From: Streptomyces sp. JH14
GTDB lineage: Bacteria > Actinomycetota > Actinomycetes > Streptomycetales > Streptomycetaceae
Assembly (NCBI RefSeq): GCF_029428675.1
Contig: NZ_JAJNEL010000001.1
Coordinates: forward strand, 992,001-1,056,000
Length of the DNA stretch: 64,000 nucleotides
Direction of reading: 5' to 3'
The notes under the pieces are model-generated. The model was not told the DNA's origin, ran no database searches, and saw only the letters and a program-made list of their open reading frames with translations. Below are positions 46,140 through 55,072 of the stretch, piece by piece. Every line of letters starts with the position of its first letter. Position 1 is the first letter of the stretch. Both the position numbers and the translations under genes were made by a program.

Positions 46140-47482
46140 CGGCCGACCTCCTCGGGTGTGCGGCGGGCCTGCCATACGGGGCCCTCCGGGTAGTGGTGTG
46201 CGGCGATCGACGCGGGGAGCATCCGGGCGGAGAAGCCCGGCGAACGGGGGGCGACATAGCGCCCTCTTTCGATCACGGTGGGATCGGCGAAGTGCTCGTG
46301 CAGATGGTCGACGTACTCGATCACGCGGTTCTCCCAGCTGCCGGAGACGGCGACGTAGTCGAACATCGACAGGTGCTGCACCAGCTCGCACAGTCCGACG
46401 CCGCCCGCGTGCGGGCAGACCGGCACGCCGAACTTGGCGGCGAGCAGCAGGATCGCCAGATTCTCGTTGACGCCGGCGACGCGCGCGGCGTCGATCTGGA
46501 CGAAGTCGACGGCGCCGGCCTGGAGCAGTTGCTTGAACACGACGCGGTTGGCGACGTGTTCACCGGTGGCGACCTTGACCGGCTGGCCGGCCCGTACAGC
46601 GGCGTGGCCGAGGATGTCGTCGGGGCTGGTCGGCTCCTCGATCCAGTGCGGGTCGTACGGCGCGAGCGCGGTCATCCACTCCACCGCGTCGGCGACGTCC
46701 CAGCGCTGGTTGGCGTCGACGGCGATCCGGACCTCGGGCCCGACGGCCTCGCGGGCCAGGGCGAGCCTGCGGACGTCGTCGCCGAGGTCTCCGCCGACCT
46801 TCAGCTTGATCTGGGTGAAGCCGTCGGCGACGGCCTCCTTCGCCAGCCGTACCAGCTTGTCGTCGGAGTAGCCGAGCCAGCCGGGCGAGGTGGTGTACGC
46901 GGGATAGCCCTCGGCACGCAGCCGTGCGGCGCGCTCGGCGCGGCCCGGTTCGGCGGCCCGCAGGATGTCGAGTGCCTCGCCGGGGGTGAGGACGTCGGTG
47001 AGGTAGCGGAAGTCGATGAGGGAGACGAGTTCCTGCGGTGTCATCTCGGCGAGGAACTGCCAGACGGGCTTGCCCGCCTGTTTGGCGGCCAGGTCCCAGG
47101 CGGCGTTGACGACGGCGCCGGCCGCCATGTGCATCACGCCCTTCTCGGGGCCGAGCCAGCGCAGTTGCGAGTCATGGGTGAGTTCGCGGTGCAGCGCCCC
47201 GAGGTCGGCCGCGGTACGGGGCGCCGGGCGCCCGACCACGTACGGGCGCAGCGCCTCGATGGCGGCTGCCATGACCTCGTTGCCACGTCCGATGGTGAAG
47301 CAGAAGCCATGGCCCTCGGTGGCGGCTCCGGAGCGGTCCTGGCCCTCCGGGGTGCCGGTACGCAGCACGACATAGGCGGCGGAGTAGTCGGGATCGGGGT
47401 TCATGGCGTCCGAGCCGTCCAGTTGCTCCGAGGTCGGAAAGCGGATGTCGTGGACCTCGAAGTCCGTGACGGTCTGACTCAT
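46136..47482 (-). CDS. fucD: L-fuconate dehydratase-type enolase-superfamily enzyme
   Basis: The 448-residue protein dehydrates a sugar acid to a 2-keto-3-deoxy acid. It has the enolase-superfamily metal ligands in [10 protein letters not shown] (Asp), [10 protein letters not shown] (Glu) and ATGEHVANR, a catalytic KxK motif in TQIKLKVGG, and HAGG with the catalytic His. The strips [12 protein letters not shown] and [28 protein letters not shown] are those of the L-fuconate dehydratase/ENOSF1 subgroup. ATG at 47482 follows GGGGGTG; it starts the operon. Confidence 0.88.
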   Translation of the reverse strand: MSQTVTDFEVHDIRFPTSEQLDGSDAMNPDPDYSAAYVVLRTGTPEGQDRSGAATEGHGFCFTIGRGNEVMAAAIEALRPYVVGRPAPRTAADLGALHRELTHDSQLRWLGPEKGVMHMAAGAVVNAAWDLAAKQAGKPVWQFLAEMTPQELVSLIDFRYLTDVLTPGEALDILRAAEPGRAERAARLRAEGYPAYTTSPGWLGYSDDKLVRLAKEAVADGFTQIKLKVGGDLGDDVRRLALAREAVGPEVRIAVDANQRWDVADAVEWMTALAPYDPHWIEEPTSPDDILGHAAVRAGQPVKVATGEHVANRVVFKQLLQAGAVDFVQIDAARVAGVNENLAILLLAAKFGVPVCPHAGGVGLCELVQHLSMFDYVAVSGSWENRVIEYVDHLHEHFADPTVIERGRYVAPRSPGFSARMLPASIAAHHYPEGPVWQARRTPEEVGR

Positions 47483-47501
47483 GTGCACCCCCAGGGGAAT
47501 A

Positions 47502-47532
47502 ACATCGGACCTCTGTTTCGGTCATCCGATGT
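47502..47532 (-). promoter_or_regulatory. Paired operator sites in the fuconate/sugar operon promoter
   Basis: ACATCGGA at 47502-47509 and its complement TCCGATGT at 47525-47532 form an inverted repeat; read on the minus strand the upstream half is ACATCGGATGA, one base from the regulator's own site ACATCGGATGT (40870). It overlaps a TATACAT -10-like element (47530-47536), about 40 bases before the start. Confidence 0.6.
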
Positions 47533-47738
47533 ATAGCGGTGCGGGAGCCTCAAAGTCCAGGGGTCGGGACGAAATCACCCCATCACAGCTCGGATGAATT
47601 CAGGGACCCATGCCCGGTTGGGCCGGTGATGCACCCCTTGCGGCCAGGTTCACCCGGCCGTGCACAGGGGCTGCGGCCCTAGAGGCCGGAAGCCGTAAGG
47701 TTGGTGCGTACGCAAGGGAACTTCGGAAGGAGGCCTGG

Positions 47739-48806
47739 GTGATCGAGCTCGAGGGGGTACCCGAGCTGATCGACCCGGTCATGGTGGCCGCGTTCGAGGG
47801 GTGGAACGACGCAGGTGACGCCGCCTCCTCGGCGGTCGCGCACCTGGACCGGGAGTGGAAGGGCGAGGTGTTCGCGGCGCTCGACGCCGAGGACTACTAC
47901 GACTTCCAGGTCAACCGCCCGACGGTCTGGCTGGACGGCGGGGTGCGCAAGATCACCTGGCCCACCACCCGGCTCTCCGTGGTCCGCATCGGCGGGGACA
48001 AGCCCCGTGATCTCGTCCTGGTCCGCGGTATCGAGCCCTCGATGCGCTGGCGCTCGTTCTGCAACGAGCTCCTGGGCTTCGCCCATGAGCTGGGCGTGGA
48101 GATGGTCGTGGTGCTGGGCGCGCTGCTCGGCGACACCCCGCACACTCGCCCGGTGCCGGTCAGCGGAGTCACCTCCGACCCGGATCTGGCGCGGACCATG
48201 GACCTGGAGGAGACCCGGTACGAGGGGCCGACGGGCATCGTCGGCATCCTCCAGGAGGCCTGCACGCACGCGGGTGTGCCCGCGGTGAGCCTGTGGGCCG
48301 CGGTGCCGCACTATGTGTCGCAACCGCCGAACCCGAAGGCGACCATGGCGCTGCTGAACCGCCTGGAGGACCTGATCGGGGTGCGCATCCCGCTGGGCGA
48401 ACTGCCCGAGGACGCGCGGGCCTGGCAGCTCGGGGTCGACCAACTGGCCGCCGAGGACAGCGAAGTGGCCGAGTACGTGCAGACGCTGGAGGAGGCCCGG
48501 GACACCGCGGAGCTTCCCGAGGCGTCGGGTGAGGCCATCGCCCGGGAGTTCGAGCGGTATCTGCGGCGCCGGGACATCGCGCCGGGCCAGGGGCCGGGAG
48601 GTCATGCGACGGAGAGCGGCGACGCGACGTATCTGCGCGACACCTCGAGCGGCCGCACCAGACCGCCGAAGCCGCCGAAGCCGGAGCCGGGGCCACCGCC
48701 CGGGACCGACCAGGGAACCGCCGGCAGGGGATCAGCCGAGCAGGGGTCCGCCGGAGAGCAGTCCTCCGAGGAGGACACCGGCCCCGAGGATTCGTCGGAG
48801 GACTGA
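47739..48806 (+). CDS. PAC2 family protein
   Basis: A 355-residue protein with an N-terminal PAC2 domain (about 1-265) and a Pro/Gly/acidic-rich disordered tail. PAC2 proteins include eukaryotic proteasome-assembly chaperones; bacterial members have no established function. It begins VIELEGVPELIDPVMVAAFEGWNDAGDAA. GTG at 47739 has GGAAGGAGG just upstream. Actinobacteria keep it near metH and mshC and not far from the proteasome genes, which is the only hint of a link. Confidence 0.88.
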   Translation: MIELEGVPELIDPVMVAAFEGWNDAGDAASSAVAHLDREWKGEVFAALDAEDYYDFQVNRPTVWLDGGVRKITWPTTRLSVVRIGGDKPRDLVLVRGIEPSMRWRSFCNELLGFAHELGVEMVVVLGALLGDTPHTRPVPVSGVTSDPDLARTMDLEETRYEGPTGIVGILQEACTHAGVPAVSLWAAVPHYVSQPPNPKATMALLNRLEDLIGVRIPLGELPEDARAWQLGVDQLAAEDSEVAEYVQTLEEARDTAELPEASGEAIAREFERYLRRRDIAPGQGPGGHATESGDATYLRDTSSGRTRPPKPPKPEPGPPPGTDQGTAGRGSAEQGSAGEQSSEEDTGPEDSSED

Positions 48807-48835
48807 CCCTACGGTCCGAGGACACGGCCGCAGGA

Positions 48836-48863
48836 GTGCCGGGCGGGCAGCCCCGCCCGGCAC
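48836..48863. terminator. 12-bp bidirectional terminator between PAC2 and GH31 genes
   Basis: GTGCCGGGCGGG at 48836-48847 and CCCGCCCGGCAC at 48852-48863 form a perfect stem with a 4-base loop, between two convergent stops. Confidence 0.85.
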
Positions 48864-48870
48864 CGCGCTG

Positions 48871-51800
48871 TCAGGAGCAGCTGAAGCGCGCCGCGGCCCA
48901 GTCCCCGTGGTCACCGGTCTTGGAACCATTGGTGTCGGTGACCTTCAGGTGCACATGGCGCGCACCCGCGACGTCCACGTCGACCGGCACGGTCGCCGAC
49001 GCCCCGGTCACCTTCGGCGACGTCCACAGCACCTTGCCGTCCGCCTCGACGGAGAACGCCACTTCGCCGTAGCCGTTGATCTCGTCGTCGATCCCCGCAT
49101 CGGCGGTGAACCTGGTGCAGCGCCCGCCGAGGTAGACCTCGATGTCGGAGTCGGCATGGACCCCGATCCCCTTCTCGTACGTCTTCCCGGCGAGGGTGAG
49201 GGTGTGCCCGTCGGCCGCGCCCGACTCACCGTTGCTGCGGTCGCGTTGGGCCGGCCCGTAGCCGTTGACCGACCTCAGCCAGACCAGATCGCTCGCCCAG
49301 GCGTCGGCGGTCGGTGGCTGGGGCATCACCGCGGCTGCGAAACGCTGGACGGTGGTGCGGGATTCACCCGCCGCCCGGTAGCGGGCGACCGCGGTGATCC
49401 GGGCCTCCCCCGCTGCGGCGTCCTTCGCCGGGGTGACCGCCACCTCGACCCGCCGGGTGGTGCCCGCCGGGATCCGGTCCACGGCCTCGGCCGGGGTGAC
49501 CTGCCAGCCCTCGGGGACGTCCAGGGTGACCGAGGCGTCCGTCACATCCGCGCTGCCCGCGGTGACGTCGACGGCCACGGTGCCCGTGACTCCCGCCCCG
49601 GCCTCCTGCCCGTCCGGCGTGGAGACGACGGCCGTGGCGGAAGCCTTCTTCCCGCCGACGGCGCTGGTGTTCTCCAGCCTCAGCCTGAACTTCTTGCCGG
49701 TGTCGAGCGGCGCGGTCTTGATCTTCACCACGCCGCCGCGGTCGTCCTGGTCGTACCACCAGCCCTGCTTCGCGGCCTTGTACGCGGCCGCCGAGCTCAG
49801 CCGGGGCAGCTTGCCGGTCAGCTTGACGGCGCTCGGCGCCGATCCGGTGTGCACGGTGAACTCGTACGGGCGCCTGCTCTGCTTGCCGGTGAAGTTCCCC
49901 TTGCTCTCACCGATGTTCACGGTGATGTCGCCCGGCCCCCGGACCGGTGCCTCGACGTCGGCCCGCTGGGTGGCGTACTTCCCGTCGCGGTGCTCGCGGG
50001 TGACGCCGTCGTCCTCGTACAGCGTGAACGACGAGCGGCCCTGCGGGTAGATGTCCCAGGCCAGCGGGGAGTCCGCGGTGCGGTCCCGGTACGAGCGGAT
50101 GCCCGGCCACATCGGCACACTGGCGCCGGCCTTCACGAACAGCGGCAGGGTGTCGAGCGGAGCGTTGTAGTGGTCGACGGTGGTCGGCCCCTCGTACGTC
50201 CGGCCGCTCCAGTAGTCGATCCAGGTCCCCTTCGGCAGGTAGATCCCGTCGCGCCGGGTGCTGTCCTGGTAGACGGGCGCGACGAGGAAGTCCTCGCCGG
50301 ACATGAACTCGTACTTCGCCGCGTCCGTCGCCGCCCTGGGGTCGTCCGGGTATTCGAGGACGAGCGGGCGGACCATGCCGACGCCGGTCTCGGTCGCCTC
50401 GTGTGCGTACGAGTACTGGTAGGGCAGCAGCGACTCCTTGAGCTTGAGGTAGTCGCGGTTGATGGAGGTGTAGGGCTCGCCGTACCGGTAGGGCTGCTTG
50501 TCGCTGGCCGCCCAGCCGTCCATGGTCATCGTGGTGCCCAGGAACATCTTCCACTGGAGATCACGGGTATACGTCTTGGCGCTGCCGCCGAAGATGCCGT
50601 CGACGTCACCGGTGGTGTAGGCCAGTCCGGACATCGTGGCGCCCGCATAGGTCGGGATCTGCCAGCGGATGTAGTCCCAGGTGCCGTACTGGTCGCCGGA
50701 CCACTGGACGCCGCAGCGCTGTGCGCCGGACCAGCTCTCGGGGGCGTACGTGAAGCCACGGGCGTCGCTGTTGTCCTCGATGCCCTGGTACGCGTCCTTG
50801 CAGCCGTCGAGAGCGAACTTGTAGCCCGAGCCGACCCAGGCGACATCGAGCTTGGCGACCCGCTGACCGGCCTTCACCTGGTCGGCGATCTTGTCGATGC
50901 CGTCCTCGGTCCACAGCCCGAGCTGCATGCCACGGTCCTGGAGGCCCTTGGCGGCCTCGGCGAGATCCTCGTAACCGCAGCCGTAGCCGTCGTTGACGAG
51001 CATCCAGCCGTTCGGCATGTCGTGCTCGACGTAGCCGTCGGCGATCTTCAGCGCGTCCAGGGTGCGGCGCTCGCCGCGGTTGGCGTTGTGCAGGTAGCAG
51101 TCCGCGTCACCGATCTCCATCCCGTACACGGGTGGCAGGAAGGGCTTGCCGGTGAGCTTCGTGTACTGCCCGATGACGCCCTTGGCATCGCCCGCGAAGT
51201 AGTAGGCGTCGAAGCGCTGTTCCTGCGCGCTGGTGGTCACCGGGTCGGTGAACGCATAGGTGTTGGGTGCGTACGTGTTGCGGAAGACGCCGTACCCGGC
51301 CGAGGAGAGGTAGAACGGCACGGAGTTGGGATGGCCCCCGTCGTCCCAGTTGTAGTCGACGCCGACCTCGACGGTCTGGTCGCGGTGCGAGGTGTTGCCG
51401 CGCCCGTTCTGCATCCCGGCGCCGTAGAACTGCTCGTCGGCGCCGCGGGCCAGGGTCTGGGTGGTCCGCTCCGAGTCCCAGCTCAGCCCCTTGGCCTCGG
51501 ACCAGACGAGGCTGCCGTCGGCCCGGTGGAGCTCGAAGCGCAGCGGCGACTTGTAGGCGCGCAGCGTGACGCTGTCCGTGGACAGCTCGTAACGGTCGCT
51601 CCTCTCCTTCCACCGGGTGCGCGGCGGGGCGCCCTGCGGCAGGACTATGTCGTCGCCGGTCGGGTCGGAAAACGTGCCGTCCGGGGCGAGTTCGATACGG
51701 AAGGTCTCGTCGGAGACGAAACTGACCCGGGCCTCGGCGGAACCGGCCCTGAGGTGGTAGACGGACCCGTCCGCGGAGAATCCGCTCAGATCACCGACCG

Positions 51801-51915
51801 ACGTGGCCTCGGGCGCGGCGGTCTCGGCCTGGGCGCTGCCGGGTCCCGCGAACACGGCGACCAGTCCCAGCAGAGCTGCAACTGCCGCCACTCTGATGCG
51901 CGTTGATGATTGCAT
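48871..51915 (-). CDS. Secreted GH31 glycosidase with NPCBM domain
   Basis: A 1014-residue exported glycosidase. It has a signal peptide (MQSSTRIRVAAVAALLGLVA to AQAE), an N-terminal galactose-mutarotase-like region, a GH31 barrel with KLDVAWVGSGYKFALDG and acid/base-region WSGDQYGTWDYIRW, then an NPCBM-associated NEW3-like Ig domain (about 720-850) and a C-terminal NPCBM domain (about 870-1014). The composition suggests an alpha-galactosidase or related alpha-glycosidase rather than a maltase. It lies downstream of a sugar-uptake operon but is not in it. Confidence 0.87.
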   Translation of the reverse strand: MQSSTRIRVAAVAALLGLVAVFAGPGSAQAETAAPEATSVGDLSGFSADGSVYHLRAGSAEARVSFVSDETFRIELAPDGTFSDPTGDDIVLPQGAPPRTRWKERSDRYELSTDSVTLRAYKSPLRFELHRADGSLVWSEAKGLSWDSERTTQTLARGADEQFYGAGMQNGRGNTSHRDQTVEVGVDYNWDDGGHPNSVPFYLSSAGYGVFRNTYAPNTYAFTDPVTTSAQEQRFDAYYFAGDAKGVIGQYTKLTGKPFLPPVYGMEIGDADCYLHNANRGERRTLDALKIADGYVEHDMPNGWMLVNDGYGCGYEDLAEAAKGLQDRGMQLGLWTEDGIDKIADQVKAGQRVAKLDVAWVGSGYKFALDGCKDAYQGIEDNSDARGFTYAPESWSGAQRCGVQWSGDQYGTWDYIRWQIPTYAGATMSGLAYTTGDVDGIFGGSAKTYTRDLQWKMFLGTTMTMDGWAASDKQPYRYGEPYTSINRDYLKLKESLLPYQYSYAHEATETGVGMVRPLVLEYPDDPRAATDAAKYEFMSGEDFLVAPVYQDSTRRDGIYLPKGTWIDYWSGRTYEGPTTVDHYNAPLDTLPLFVKAGASVPMWPGIRSYRDRTADSPLAWDIYPQGRSSFTLYEDDGVTREHRDGKYATQRADVEAPVRGPGDITVNIGESKGNFTGKQSRRPYEFTVHTGSAPSAVKLTGKLPRLSSAAAYKAAKQGWWYDQDDRGGVVKIKTAPLDTGKKFRLRLENTSAVGGKKASATAVVSTPDGQEAGAGVTGTVAVDVTAGSADVTDASVTLDVPEGWQVTPAEAVDRIPAGTTRRVEVAVTPAKDAAAGEARITAVARYRAAGESRTTVQRFAAAVMPQPPTADAWASDLVWLRSVNGYGPAQRDRSNGESGAADGHTLTLAGKTYEKGIGVHADSDIEVYLGGRCTRFTADAGIDDEINGYGEVAFSVEADGKVLWTSPKVTGASATVPVDVDVAGARHVHLKVTDTNGSKTGDHGDWAAARFSCS

Positions 51916-51964
51916 AGAGAGCTTTTAGCGCATGACCGAGCACTTGACCATGGACAAAACGGGA

Positions 51965-51999
51965 CCGGCCCTGAACTTCATGACGAAGTCCAGGGCCGG
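51965..51999 (-). terminator. Terminator after mshC
   Basis: A 15-bp stem with one G-T mismatch (51965-51979 and 51985-51999) and a 5-base loop lies about 25 bases past the mshC stop on the minus strand, ahead of the divergent-side GH31 start. Confidence 0.75.
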
Positions 52000-52024
52000 C
52001 CGACCGGCAGAAGTGAGCAGGTTG

Positions 52025-53254
52025 TTACAGCGCGACGCCCAGCAGCGCGTCGACGGTGCGCGAGACGAGACCCGGTGCCCCCTCGTCCGTACCGCCCTCG
52101 GCGAGCTGACGCTCGGCCCAGCGGTCCACGGCGGCCAGGGCCGCCGGTGCGTCCAGGTCGTCGGCGAGGGCCTCGCGGACCTCCTCGACCAGCGCGTCGG
52201 CGGAGAGCCCGTCGGGCCGAGAGACGGCGGAACGCCACCGCCCGAGCCGCTCGACGGCGTCGGCGAGCACCTGATCGGTCCACTCCCAGTCCGACCGGTA
52301 GTGGTGCGAGAGCAGGGCCAGCCGGATCGCGGCCGGGTCCACACCGTCGCGGCGCAGCGCCGATACGAAGACCAGGTTGCCGCGGGACTTGGACATCTTC
52401 TCGCCGTCCAGGGCGACCATGCCGGCATGCACGTACGCCTGGGCGAACGGGTGCTCGCCGGTCAGCACCTGGGCGTGCGAGGCACCCATCTCGTGGTGCG
52501 GGAAGGCGAGGTCGGACCCGCCCCCCTGGACGTCGAAGCCCATGCCGAGGTGGTCGAGGGCGATGGCCACGCACTCGATGTGCCAGCCGGGCCGGCCGCG
52601 GCCGAGCGAGGCCCCGTCCCAGCTCGGCTCGCCCTCGCGGGCGGCCATCCAGAGCATCGGGTCGAGCGGGTTCTTCTTTCCCGGGCGCTCGGGGTCGCCA
52701 CCGCGCTCGGCGGAGAGCAGTCGCATCGCCTCGGCGTCCAGGTTGGACACCTCGCCGAAGTGCGGGTCGGCCTCGACGGAGAAGTACACATCGCCGTCGA
52801 GCTCATAGGCGGCGCCGGCGTCCCGGAGCCGTTCGACGAGCGGGACGATGCCGGGTATCGCCTCCACCGCGCCTATGTAGTGCTTCGGCGGGAGCATGCG
52901 CAGGGCGGTCATGTCCTCACGGAAGAGGGCCGTCTCGCGTTCGGCGAGCTCGGTCCAGTCCTGACCGTCGCGCACGGCCCGCTCCAGCAGCGGATCGTCC
53001 ACGTCGGTCACGTTCTGGACATAGTGAACCTGCCGCTTGGTGTCGAGCCACACGCGCTGAACGAGGTCGAACGCGTTGTAGGTCGCCGCATGACCCATGT
53101 GGGTCGCGTCGTACGGCGTGATGCCGCAGACGTAGATGCGGGCGACGGGACCGGGGTCAAGGGTGATCCGTCCGCCGGTCGCGGTGTCGTGGATCCGAAG
53201 GTCGCGGCCCTTGCCAGGCAGGGCGGGGACCTCAGAAGCGGGCCAGGCATGCAT
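52025..53254 (-). CDS. mshC: Cysteine--GlcN-Ins ligase MshC (mycothiol synthesis)
   Basis: Joins cysteine to GlcN-inositol with ATP in mycothiol biosynthesis, the actinobacterial glutathione analogue. The 409-residue protein is related to cysteinyl-tRNA synthetase: [15 protein letters not shown] (HIGH region), zinc-site residues, [12 protein letters not shown], and [10 protein letters not shown] (KMSKS). The N-terminus [14 protein letters not shown] and the 409-residue length identify MshC rather than the aminoacyl-tRNA synthetase. No ribosome site is visible at the ATG; the mRNA may be leaderless, with a TACGCT -10-like element just upstream. Confidence 0.96.
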   Translation of the reverse strand: MHAWPASEVPALPGKGRDLRIHDTATGGRITLDPGPVARIYVCGITPYDATHMGHAATYNAFDLVQRVWLDTKRQVHYVQNVTDVDDPLLERAVRDGQDWTELAERETALFREDMTALRMLPPKHYIGAVEAIPGIVPLVERLRDAGAAYELDGDVYFSVEADPHFGEVSNLDAEAMRLLSAERGGDPERPGKKNPLDPMLWMAAREGEPSWDGASLGRGRPGWHIECVAIALDHLGMGFDVQGGGSDLAFPHHEMGASHAQVLTGEHPFAQAYVHAGMVALDGEKMSKSRGNLVFVSALRRDGVDPAAIRLALLSHHYRSDWEWTDQVLADAVERLGRWRSAVSRPDGLSADALVEEVREALADDLDAPAALAAVDRWAERQLAEGGTDEGAPGLVSRTVDALLGVAL

Positions 53255-53564
53255 GTCATGAGCGTAACCGGACGATGCTTCCGGATACGAACCGGAGGGG
53301 GATCCTGGCCGGAGAGACGGTCTTGCGCGTGCGGGACGGTCTCTCCCCGCCCCTCCCCATTCCGGCTCGGGGCAGGGCCCCTGGCCCCTCAAATACGCCG
53401 TCGAAGGCCGGGGGCCGAAGGACGGCGTCGCTCGCCGGACGGACGTGATCCGGCCACCCCCGGGGCGGAGGCCCTGGAAGGCGGTCCAGGCGGCCGCCGA
53501 GGGCAGCGGGGCCCCTGGCCGGGCCCGGTCGGGGAAAAGGGGCGGGCAGGGGAACCTCGCCCCC
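53255..53564. other. Gene-free region between mshC and the PI-kinase-like gene
   Basis: 310 bases with the mshC promoter near its start, a hairpin ACGCCGTC/GACGGCGT at 53395-53402/53421-53428 that may end the upstream transcript, and G/C-rich sequence resembling the Streptomyces dispersed repeat (CGCCGGACGG at about 53433). No coding ORF is supported. Confidence 0.45.
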
Positions 53565-54410
53565 TCACACCGGTGGCCACGGTATGGACGGCCACCCCCC
53601 GCCCGGTTCCGGATGCCGCCCCGCCGAGCGCAAGCCCTCCACCCTCCCCCGCAACGCCTCGATCTCCTCCGGAGTGATCAGCTCCGCCAACCGGGTGACC
53701 AGCGCCTTACCCGGCATCAGCTCGGCCGCCAGCCGGCCGAGCACCTCGACGGCCTCGGCCGTCAACGGCTCGCCCGCCCACCCCCACAGCAGCGTGCGCA
53801 GCTTGTCGTCCGCGTTGAATGTCACACCGTGGTCGATCCCGTACAGACGGCCGCCCGGCGCGGGCAGCAGGTGCCCGCCCTTGCGGTCACCGTTGTTGAT
53901 CACCGCGTCGAGCACCGCGAGCCTCCGAAGCCGGGGGTCGTCCGCGTGCACCAGCAGGGCCGTCTTCCCCTCACCCACCTCGGCGAGAGCAACGGCCTTC
54001 CACCCCTCCGCCGGCTCCTCGTCCTCGACGAGCGCCAGCAGCGCGGGCTCACCGTCAGCCGATTCTTCGGGCGGCCCGTCGATCCACAGCTGACACATGC
54101 CCTCCCCGTACGGCCCGTCCCGCAGTACGGTCGGCGGCACCAGCCCCCATCCCGTCACCTCCGAGATCTCGTACGCGGCCACCTCCCGCTGGGCGAGCGT
54201 GCCGTCGGGGAAGTCCCACAGCGGCTGTTCCCCTGCGATGGGCTTGTAGACGCAGGTGCGCTCCTCGCCCTCGTACGCGACCGTGCAGTAGAGCACCGCG
54301 TTGGATGCGCCGCGGATCCGACCGCGCACGGTGAGCCGGCCCTTGGTGAGCAGGGTGATCAGCTCGGGGTGCGTCAGGCCCCCCGGCGATATCCGTTCTG
54401 GCGCGGGCAT
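53565..54410 (-). CDS. PI3/4-kinase-like SCO1664-family protein
   Basis: A 281-residue protein with the phosphatidylinositol-kinase-like fold of bacterial HipA-distant kinases: [18 protein letters not shown] (candidate ATP lysine), [10 protein letters not shown] (glutamate), [15 protein letters not shown] (catalytic-loop N-x-DR) and [10 protein letters not shown] (metal-binding Asp). All core residues are present, so an active kinase is plausible. It overlaps the DUF3090 gene by 37 bases. Substrate unknown. Homologues are annotated as a conserved actinobacterial family (SCO1664/TIGR03843 type, from memory). Confidence 0.82.
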   Translation of the reverse strand: MPAPERISPGGLTHPELITLLTKGRLTVRGRIRGASNAVLYCTVAYEGEERTCVYKPIAGEQPLWDFPDGTLAQREVAAYEISEVTGWGLVPPTVLRDGPYGEGMCQLWIDGPPEESADGEPALLALVEDEEPAEGWKAVALAEVGEGKTALLVHADDPRLRRLAVLDAVINNGDRKGGHLLPAPGGRLYGIDHGVTFNADDKLRTLLWGWAGEPLTAEAVEVLGRLAAELMPGKALVTRLAELITPEEIEALRGRVEGLRSAGRHPEPGGGWPSIPWPPV

Positions 54411-54964
54411 ACGTGTCCTTCCGGGTCGAGCGGCAGGCTGCACAGCGGGCACGGCGGGCGTCCGGCGTTGACGACGTCCAGGGCGCGCTTGGCGAACGCG
54501 CGGGCCTGCGCCCCGCTGAGCCGGACCCGGAGCATCGGCGGACCGTTCTCCTCGTCCTGCAGCATGCGTTCCTCGGCCGCCGCGAGATCGTCGTCGGAGT
54601 CCACGTCCAGCTCGACGAGTGCCTGCGCCTCGACGATCATGCGCTGTTCCTCGCCGTCCCAGGCGAGCGCCATGGTGCCGACCCGGAACTCCTCATCGAC
54701 GGGCACGTCGAGTGGCGCGGTGTCGGTGACGTCCATCGGCGCCACCGCGGGCACCGGCGAGTTCCCGCCGGTCCGCCGCACCACCTCGTCGAGGAGTTCG
54801 TCGATCCGCTCGGCGAGCGCGGCCACCTGAGTCTTCTCCAGGGCCACGCTGGTGACACGTCCGCCTGAGGAGGCCTGCAGGAAGAACGTACGACGTCCAG
54901 GCAGCCCGACCGTACCGGCCACGAAACGGTCCGGGGGGTCGTAGAGGAACACCTGACGGGACAC
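54374..54964 (-). CDS. DUF3090 protein with C-terminal zinc-ribbon-like motif
   Basis: The 196-residue protein begins SRQVFLYDPPDRFVAGTVGLPG, the DUF3090 hallmark, and ends with [20 protein letters not shown], a Cys/His cluster that may bind zinc. GTG at 54964 has GGGAGACAGG upstream. Its 3' end overlaps the kinase-like gene, and a phosphomutase-like gene lies upstream on the same strand. Function is unknown; conservation of the three together suggests one process. Confidence 0.85.
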   Translation of the reverse strand: MSRQVFLYDPPDRFVAGTVGLPGRRTFFLQASSGGRVTSVALEKTQVAALAERIDELLDEVVRRTGGNSPVPAVAPMDVTDTAPLDVPVDEEFRVGTMALAWDGEEQRMIVEAQALVELDVDSDDDLAAAEERMLQDEENGPPMLRVRLSGAQARAFAKRALDVVNAGRPPCPLCSLPLDPEGHVCPRQNGYRRGA

Positions 54965-55072
54965 GTCCTGTCTCCCTTGAGTATTGACGGCTATGAGGCG
55001 GCGGCCGGTGTCCGGGGGGAGGGGGTCCCCGGAGAGGCGCCTACGGCGCGTCCACCCTACTGCGCGAACTGA

